Source: Anaerolineales bacterium UBA877 (GTDB lineage Bacteria; Chloroflexota; Anaerolineae; Anaerolineales; Villigracilaceae). From it: DNA of 28,107 nt. A program made the translations under genes and the position numbers. Below the pieces are notes generated by a model. It searched no databases. It had not been told where the DNA came from and worked only from the letters and a program-made list of their open reading frames with translations. The stretch spans positions 28,119-56,225 of the forward strand of contig DBFP01000021.1 of assembly GCA_002294405.1 (NCBI GenBank), read 5' to 3'. Below are positions 23,544-28,107 of this stretch, piece by piece (the stretch's first letter is position 1; each line of letters opens with the position of its first letter).

Positions 23544-24029
23544 TTATTGGATTTTCAATATTTTCAAGTGGATTTTTCCACCCGGCGTTTCCGCCTCCAC
23601 CGTTTCACCGACACGGTGATCCATGAGGGCGTTCCCGATGGGGGATTCATAAGAAATCTTCCCGATACCCGGATCTGCTTCCTGGGCTCCAACCAATTGA
23701 AAAACTTCCGGATCAAATCCTTCTTCATGGACAGTCACACTTGCACCAACAATAACCGTATTTTTAGGTGTGTTGGTAACATCGACAATAACCGCATTAC
23801 GCAATATGAATTCCAACTCCTGGATACGACCTTCGAGAAAACCCTGATCTTCCTTGGCTTTATGGTAGTCGGCATTCTCAGAAAGGTCACCCATTTGAAT
23901 TGCATCGCGCAAACGACGGGCAAGGGCCTCGCGCTGGGGGCCTCGTAACTCACTTAACTCGATATTAATCTTGGCTGCGCCTTCAGCGGTCAAATAAGAA
24001 GGTTGTTTTTTTTGCATGCGAATTTCCAT
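23544..24029 (-). CDS. greA: Transcription elongation factor GreA
   Basis: 161 aa. GreA rescues backtracked RNA polymerase by stimulating transcript cleavage. The N-terminal coiled coil carries the acidic tip GDLSENADYHKAKEDQGFLE (about 47-66), and the C-terminal FKBP-like domain ends with IGNALMDHRVGETVEAETPGG. The start could be ATG 24029 or, four codons later, ATG 24017, which gives the more usual MxKKxxYLT beginning. It starts 5 nt after the dgt stop, so the two are coupled. Confidence 0.96.
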   Translation of the reverse strand: MEIRMQKKQPSYLTAEGAAKINIELSELRGPQREALARRLRDAIQMGDLSENADYHKAKEDQGFLEGRIQELEFILRNAVIVDVTNTPKNTVIVGASVTVHEEGFDPEVFQLVGAQEADPGIGKISYESPIGNALMDHRVGETVEAETPGGKIHLKILKIQ

Positions 24030-24034
24030 TAACC

Positions 24035-25183
24035 TTAAGGTTTCAGGTAAGGATCATGAAGCCGGGCATGTTCTTCGATGGCATATCGATCGGTCATCCC
24101 AGCGATGTAATCGCAAATGGTCCGTTCAATTCCATGGGCTGGTATCCATTTCTGAACATGCTCTGGAAGTATAAGCGGTTCAGCAAGGTAGGCCGTAAAA
24201 AGATCTGTCACGATCATAGTGGCCTTTACCTGCATTCTCACCACCCGATGGTGGCGATAGAGGTTACTAAACAGAAAATCTTTCAGTTCCCGATTGTTGC
24301 GCTGCATGGCCTCACTATAACCGGTAATATTAAAATTTAACTTCTGGACATCAAGGGCAGACTTCACCTTGCTTTCGACCAGGTGAATATCCGTGGTATG
24401 GATCAGATCGGTCACCAGGAGGCCTACCAAATCGCGGATTAGTCGATGTCTTTCCAAGTCCTGCAGGAAGGGTCCCTCCCAATTATTTTTCCTGGTCAGC
24501 GTGTTCCAAAGGGTGATTTCGTTCAGCATTTGCGGGGTGATCATCCCGGAGCGAATTCCGTCATCCAGGTCATGGGTGGTATATGCCAATTCATCTGCGT
24601 AGTTGCATATTTGGGTCTCCAGGTTCCCCCGCAATTCCGGGTTGAATTGACGGGCATCCGTGACATCATATTCGGATTCATGTTTGACCATACCCTCGCG
24701 AGTTTCCCAGGAAAGATTCAAACCGGGATAATCTGGATACCGTTGTTCCAGTTCAGTGACAATTCTTAAGGATTGCTTGTTGTGGTCAAAGCCACCGGAG
24801 TTTTCCATTAATTTTTTTAATGTACTCTCCCCCGCATGACCAAAAGGGGAATGACCCAGATCATGCGCCAGGCAGATCGATTCAACCAAATCTTCATTTG
24901 CCCCCAAGGCACGAGCAATGGTGCGACCTATTTGGGCTACTTCCAGGGTATGAGTGAGGCGCGTGCGGAAATAATCTCCTTCAAAATTAATGAACACCTG
25001 GGTTTTATATTCCAGCCGTCTGAAGGCAGTGGTATGGAGTACGCGGTCGCGATCGCGCTGAAACACGGTGCGGTAATCAGGTTCAGGATCCGGGTATGCC
25101 CTGCCCTTGCTGTCTTTACTGCGCATCCCAAAGGGGGCAAGACTGCGGTCTTCGATTTTTTCGAGTTCCTGACGTGAAAACAT
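24035..25183 (-). CDS. dgt: dGTPase-like HD-domain triphosphohydrolase
   Basis: 382 aa. This family hydrolyses dGTP (sometimes other dNTPs) to the nucleoside and triphosphate, controlling dNTP pools. The HD metal site is built from His78 in RLTHTLEVAQIGR and the His107-Asp108 pair in CLAHDLGHSPFGHAGE; the N-terminal DRDRVLHTTAFRRLEYKTQV segment is also typical. A later HD-site Asp lies in ELAYTTHDLDDGI. An AGGGAG ribosome binding site and a consensus -35 promoter precede it. It lies between the isopentenyl phosphate kinase gene and greA. Confidence 0.95.
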   Translation of the reverse strand: MFSRQELEKIEDRSLAPFGMRSKDSKGRAYPDPEPDYRTVFQRDRDRVLHTTAFRRLEYKTQVFINFEGDYFRTRLTHTLEVAQIGRTIARALGANEDLVESICLAHDLGHSPFGHAGESTLKKLMENSGGFDHNKQSLRIVTELEQRYPDYPGLNLSWETREGMVKHESEYDVTDARQFNPELRGNLETQICNYADELAYTTHDLDDGIRSGMITPQMLNEITLWNTLTRKNNWEGPFLQDLERHRLIRDLVGLLVTDLIHTTDIHLVESKVKSALDVQKLNFNITGYSEAMQRNNRELKDFLFSNLYRHHRVVRMQVKATMIVTDLFTAYLAEPLILPEHVQKWIPAHGIERTICDYIAGMTDRYAIEEHARLHDPYLKP

Positions 25184-25209
25184 AATCAGCTCCCTTTCCG
25201 TGAAACGTG

Positions 25210-25238
25210 AGTTTATCGCGTGATAGATGAGTTGTCAA
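25210..25238 (-). promoter_or_regulatory. Promoter of dgt-greA
   Basis: Minus-strand consensus -35 TTGACA (25233-25238), 17-bp spacer, -10 TAAACT (25210-25215). The -35 overlaps the stop codon of the upstream kinase gene, so dgt-greA can be transcribed separately from it. Confidence 0.7.
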
Positions 25239-26026
25239 CTATGCAATCGGGTACCAGGATTTTCCCCATTTAATGCTGCACGGATATTCCCCGGTTCTGT
25301 GCCAGAGAAAATTATCACTTCCAATCCGGGAACCATTTTCACCAAGGCAAGCATTTCTGTAACCTTGGATTTCATTCCTCCAGTAACATCTGCACCTGTA
25401 CCAAGGCCCAGACCGGGAGCCTGGGTTTCCATAGTTTGTGAAGTCAACTCCTGGAGGAGGTGGGTCCGGGCGGGGAAATCTGCCCAAACTCCTGACTCCT
25501 GCCCGGAAAGCAATATTCGTTTCGGTTTGAGGATCGGGGCCAGATGTGCGAACAAATCCTCGGTAGAAAGGATCGTTCCGCCGCGATCAACATCGAAGAC
25601 CACATCACCATGAATAACCGGGAATAATCCATTTGCCAACGCCGCGTTTAGAAATGACAAGTCCCACGTGACAACATGCCCATCGCGGGACATCACCGCT
25701 GAAAAAGGAGACAGGGTGACAACCGGGAGGCCTGCTTTCCGAAGAGCATCCACGACGAGTCGGTTCAGTGCGGAGGCCTGGTACCAGACTTCGGCAAAAC
25801 CGCGCCATCCTTCTGATGCGGAAACACCTCGACGAGTACCATATTGATTGGCTGCCTGATGACCAAAGGAACCAGATCCATGTCCAAGAATTACTCGCAG
25901 ATCTGGATTTCCTTTCATTGAGGCTGCGATTTCGTAACTTAATGATTCCAACATTTCCAGTCGGGGCGTATATGGACTGCTTTTATCCGTAATGAGAGAT
26001 CCGCCGAGTTTTAGAAATACAAGCAT
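25235..26026 (-). CDS. Isopentenyl phosphate kinase
   Basis: 263-aa amino-acid-kinase-fold enzyme that phosphorylates isopentenyl phosphate to IPP, the last step of the alternative mevalonate pathway known from archaea and some Chloroflexota. Motifs: LKLGGSLITDK (5-15, with Lys6), HGSGSFGH (49-56; His56 is the catalytic His that separates IPK from other kinases), GDVVFDVDRGGTILSTEDL and GADVTGGMKSKV. The frame is open to a TTG at 26062, but that TTG is the first triplet of the promoter -35. The ATG at 26026 lies 7 nt after the -10 box, with no ribosome binding site, so a leaderless start is chosen. No other mevalonate genes are in the window. Confidence 0.93.
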   Translation of the reverse strand: MLVFLKLGGSLITDKSSPYTPRLEMLESLSYEIAASMKGNPDLRVILGHGSGSFGHQAANQYGTRRGVSASEGWRGFAEVWYQASALNRLVVDALRKAGLPVVTLSPFSAVMSRDGHVVTWDLSFLNAALANGLFPVIHGDVVFDVDRGGTILSTEDLFAHLAPILKPKRILLSGQESGVWADFPARTHLLQELTSQTMETQAPGLGLGTGADVTGGMKSKVTEMLALVKMVPGLEVIIFSGTEPGNIRAALNGENPGTRLHS

Positions 26027-26033
26027 AGAGAAA

Positions 26034-26062
26034 AATGTAGCACGTTCCGAGCTTGTCGTCAA
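26034..26062 (-). promoter_or_regulatory. Promoter of isopentenyl phosphate kinase gene (leaderless)
   Basis: Minus-strand -35 TTGACG (26057-26062), 17-bp spacer, -10 TACATT (26034-26039), then 7 nt to the ATG. Transcription should begin at or next to the start codon. Confidence 0.7.
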
Positions 26063-26073
26063 GAAGGTATAAT
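26045..26073 (+). promoter_or_regulatory. Promoter of the Pro/Thr-rich membrane protein gene (leaderless)
   Basis: Consensus -10 TATAAT (26068-26073) ends 8 nt before the ATG at 26082. A weak -35, TTCCGA (26045-26050), lies 17 bp upstream. The promoter interleaves with the divergent kinase promoter, so the two probably compete. Confidence 0.6.
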
Positions 26074-26081
26074 CGAGTCAG

Positions 26082-26981
26082 ATGAACTTGGATATCCATG
26101 CTGCCATGGTGATGGCGGTAACCATTACGTTCCTGGGGGCGATATTCAGCCTCTGGAGCGGGATACGTTCAATTCGCAAGGGACGGATTGTTTCGTATTA
26201 TCGATTAAGCCGAAAACAAATAGCGGGTGGTTGGAAAGCGATTATTTTCGCATTAGGTTTGGGATGTATTGCATTCCTGCTGGGGCGATACGGTGAACCG
26301 GCGTCTTATCGATTATTTCCGCCAAGTCCAACCCCTTCGCCAACCCCCACAATTTCTTTAACTGCCACCATAAGTTTAACACCGACAATATCACTGACAC
26401 CCACCATCACTCCAAGCCCGGAAATTAGTTACACCCCCACCACAACAAGCACACCTTTCCTGCCCATTGCCATAGAGTCACAATTTAAGAGCGTTATCAC
26501 CCCCAACCCGGCGGCGATATTCAGTCCACTGGTATTTTCAATAACCGTTAATAAATTCACGCCCATCGATCCCCAGACTGTCTATCAAAATCCCCTGAGC
26601 AATATTTTCGTCACTTACTCCTATGATGGCATGACAAACGGTTCTCAATGGACTGCTATTTGGTATCAAAACGGTCTAATGTTGAAATACCAGACAATGG
26701 CTTGGGATAGCGGGACGGGGGGGTATGGTCAGGATAAATTAAGCCTTCCTGCGGAACAATGGGTGCCAGGAATTTACCAGTTGGTGTTCTTTGTTGGCCG
26801 TGATTGGAAGGTTTTGGGAGAGTTCCGCGTGATGGGTAATCCTCCAACAGAAACCATGTCGGTGACACCCTCCAGGACGACTGCTCCCTCCATGACGTCC
26901 AGTGTGACCCGCACGCCGATGCCCACCGGTACTCCACGACCAAGCGACACCCGCTGGCCCAGCCCAACTTCGACGAAGTGA
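26082..26981 (+). CDS. Pro/Thr-rich two-span membrane protein, unknown function
   Basis: 299 aa. Two TM helices (about 8-29 and 52-68) flank a short basic loop, so both ends should face outward or the pair acts as an anchor. An extracellular Thr/Pro linker (about 80-127) contains short imperfect repeats of the type TISLTPT. A globular, probably beta-rich domain follows (about 128-255, with Trp- and Tyr-rich strands such as SQWTAIWYQNGL), then a second Pro/Thr tail (256-299). Such Thr/Pro stretches are typical of surface linkers and may be glycosylated. I do not recognise the globular domain. No ribosome binding site is visible; the gene appears leaderless. Confidence 0.75.
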   Translation: MNLDIHAAMVMAVTITFLGAIFSLWSGIRSIRKGRIVSYYRLSRKQIAGGWKAIIFALGLGCIAFLLGRYGEPASYRLFPPSPTPSPTPTISLTATISLTPTISLTPTITPSPEISYTPTTTSTPFLPIAIESQFKSVITPNPAAIFSPLVFSITVNKFTPIDPQTVYQNPLSNIFVTYSYDGMTNGSQWTAIWYQNGLMLKYQTMAWDSGTGGYGQDKLSLPAEQWVPGIYQLVFFVGRDWKVLGEFRVMGNPPTETMSVTPSRTTAPSMTSSVTRTPMPTGTPRPSDTRWPSPTSTK

Positions 26982-27048
26982 TAAATTAGTTAGGGAAGAA
27001 TACTTGGAAATTGCACCGTATTGGTATCCGACAAATATAGAAAAGAAC

Positions 27049-27984
27049 CTAAACGCTATTTTGCTTTTCAACCATCTTAAAAGCGACCACAATTTGAGCT
27101 GCTAACCGGGCATTGTTCAACAGAAGCAATTTATTGGCAGCCAAGGATTCACCCCCGGTGAGTTCAACCATTCTTGCCAGGAGAAAGGGGGTAAGGGATT
27201 GCCCGCGGATGCCCTGGTCATGCGCTTCATGAAGGATTTTTTGAATAATGTCAGTTACTTTATCGCGCGGGAGTTCCAAATCGGGTGGTAAAGGTTGGCA
27301 AACGAGCACGGAGCTTGTCATTCCCATCTCCCAATGTGTATTGGCAAATTCCACGATTTCAGCAGTGGAATCCAACTTTACGCTGACCGGGAATCCACTC
27401 TGGCGGGAGAAAAAGGCGGGGACTTCATCGGTTTGATATCCCACAACCGGGACGCCCATTGTTTCCAGGTATTCCAGCGTGGCTGCAATATCCAAAATGG
27501 CTTTAGGACCCGCGCATACAACAACCATGGGTATATTGGAAAGGGCGTGTAAATCAGTGGATATATCAAAGGTTCCCACGTCGTGGACACCCCCGATGCC
27601 ACCTGTTGCGAAGACCCTGATCCCAGCCTGGTGGGCGATAAACATCGTTCCAGCAACCGTGGTTCCTCCGCATTCCTTTTTAACGATCGCGGTTGCAAAA
27701 TCCCGCAGGCTGATTTTTTTAACAACCTCTTCGGTTGCCAGGCGTTCCAATTCATTATCAGTCAAGCCTACATGAACTTTTCCATCCAAAACGGCTATGG
27801 TGGCAGGGATTGCACCATTTTCCCGAACAACGGATTGAATATCCAGCGCAAGTTGGAGATTATGAGGACGCGGCAACCCGTGGGTTATGACAGTTGATTC
27901 CAAGGCAACCACAGGTGAGCGGGAACGCGATATCTGCGGTGCAACAATAAAGGGAAACTTCGGTAAGGAATTAGTTTTTGGCAT
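27049..27984 (-). CDS. psuG: Pseudouridine-5'-phosphate glycosidase
   Basis: 311-aa cytosolic enzyme that reversibly splits pseudouridine 5'-phosphate into uracil and ribose-5-phosphate, the second step in pseudouridine breakdown. Motifs: ALESTVITHGLPRPHN (27-42, with Glu29), GAIPATIAVLDG (57-68), GGTTVAGTM (106-114), FATGGIGGVH (125-134) and the catalytic Lys161 in CAGPKAILD. The partner kinase psuK is not seen downstream; it may lie outside the window or be absent. The ATG is preceded by AGGT at about 9 nt. The 123 nt upstream to the window edge contain no obvious gene or clear promoter. Confidence 0.94.
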   Translation of the reverse strand: MPKTNSLPKFPFIVAPQISRSRSPVVALESTVITHGLPRPHNLQLALDIQSVVRENGAIPATIAVLDGKVHVGLTDNELERLATEEVVKKISLRDFATAIVKKECGGTTVAGTMFIAHQAGIRVFATGGIGGVHDVGTFDISTDLHALSNIPMVVVCAGPKAILDIAATLEYLETMGVPVVGYQTDEVPAFFSRQSGFPVSVKLDSTAEIVEFANTHWEMGMTSSVLVCQPLPPDLELPRDKVTDIIQKILHEAHDQGIRGQSLTPFLLARMVELTGGESLAANKLLLLNNARLAAQIVVAFKMVEKQNSV

Positions 27985-28107
27985 GGGGGGTTACCTGGTT
28001 AGGTACAAAAAATATTCCATTTTTGTTTATTGACCGGTTTGAAATAATAAGCGTCTTCAAGCATAAAATGCCGGATGTATAGGAAAAGGTAAGTATATAC
28101 TCTTTTT

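Noticed and set aside
26027..26062. TTG-initiated extension of the isopentenyl phosphate kinase
   Set aside because: The TTG starts the -35 box TTGACG; family members begin near the LKLGG motif, as with ATG 26026.
28092..28101. 10-bp palindrome AGTATATACT near the right edge
   Set aside because: Short and AT-rich at the window end; likely chance without more context.

Overview
This window looks like chromosomal DNA from an uncultured or little-studied member of the Chloroflexota, most likely class Anaerolineae. The placement is inferred from gene content and style: many Pro/Thr-linker surface proteins and lipoproteins, actinobacterial-like FHA proteins beside an FtsW/RodA gene, an archaeal-type isopentenyl phosphate kinase, a topoisomerase I with an extra N-terminal zinc ribbon, and several apparently leaderless genes. 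I saw no rRNA, tRNA, IS element, prophage or CRISPR.

Left part (1-4250). A minus-strand cluster reads zinc-ribbon protein, FhaA-like protein (DUF3662 + FHA), membrane-anchored FhaB-like FHA protein, MTA phosphorylase and the N-terminal part of an FtsW/RodA/SpoVE protein cut by the window edge. It resembles the actinobacterial fhaA-fhaB-rodA cell-wall cluster, with a purine-salvage gene inserted. A divergent SH3-domain surface protein and a minus-strand A-type Fe-S carrier follow.

Middle (4720-12950). This is the most interesting part: one tightly packed plus-strand operon that looks like a complete Dlt-like pathway for acylating an envelope molecule. It encodes a small lipoprotein; a 39-aa single-span microprotein ending in the DltX-type motif WIYQGF; an MBOAT acyltransferase (DltB-like); a membrane-anchored SGNH protein (DltD-like); two tandem SGNH-like lipoproteins whose catalytic Ser is replaced by Cys, the second fused to a beta-propeller; an acyl carrier protein; and a FAAL-type acyl-AMP ligase. 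By analogy, the ligase loads the ACP, the MBOAT moves the acyl group to the microprotein's Tyr outside the membrane, and the SGNH proteins pass it on. The acyl group and target are unknown.

Right part (12970-28107). S1-domain protein and DegV lie on the minus strand. On the plus strand come ffh-rpsP-khpA-rimM (without the usual trmD-rplS), then dprA-manC-topA and a two-span membrane protein of unknown function. The minus-strand group isopentenyl phosphate kinase-dgt-greA, a Pro/Thr-rich membrane protein and pseudouridine-5'-phosphate glycosidase close the window. Several sigma70-like promoters with 17-18 bp spacers and hairpin terminators separate these units.
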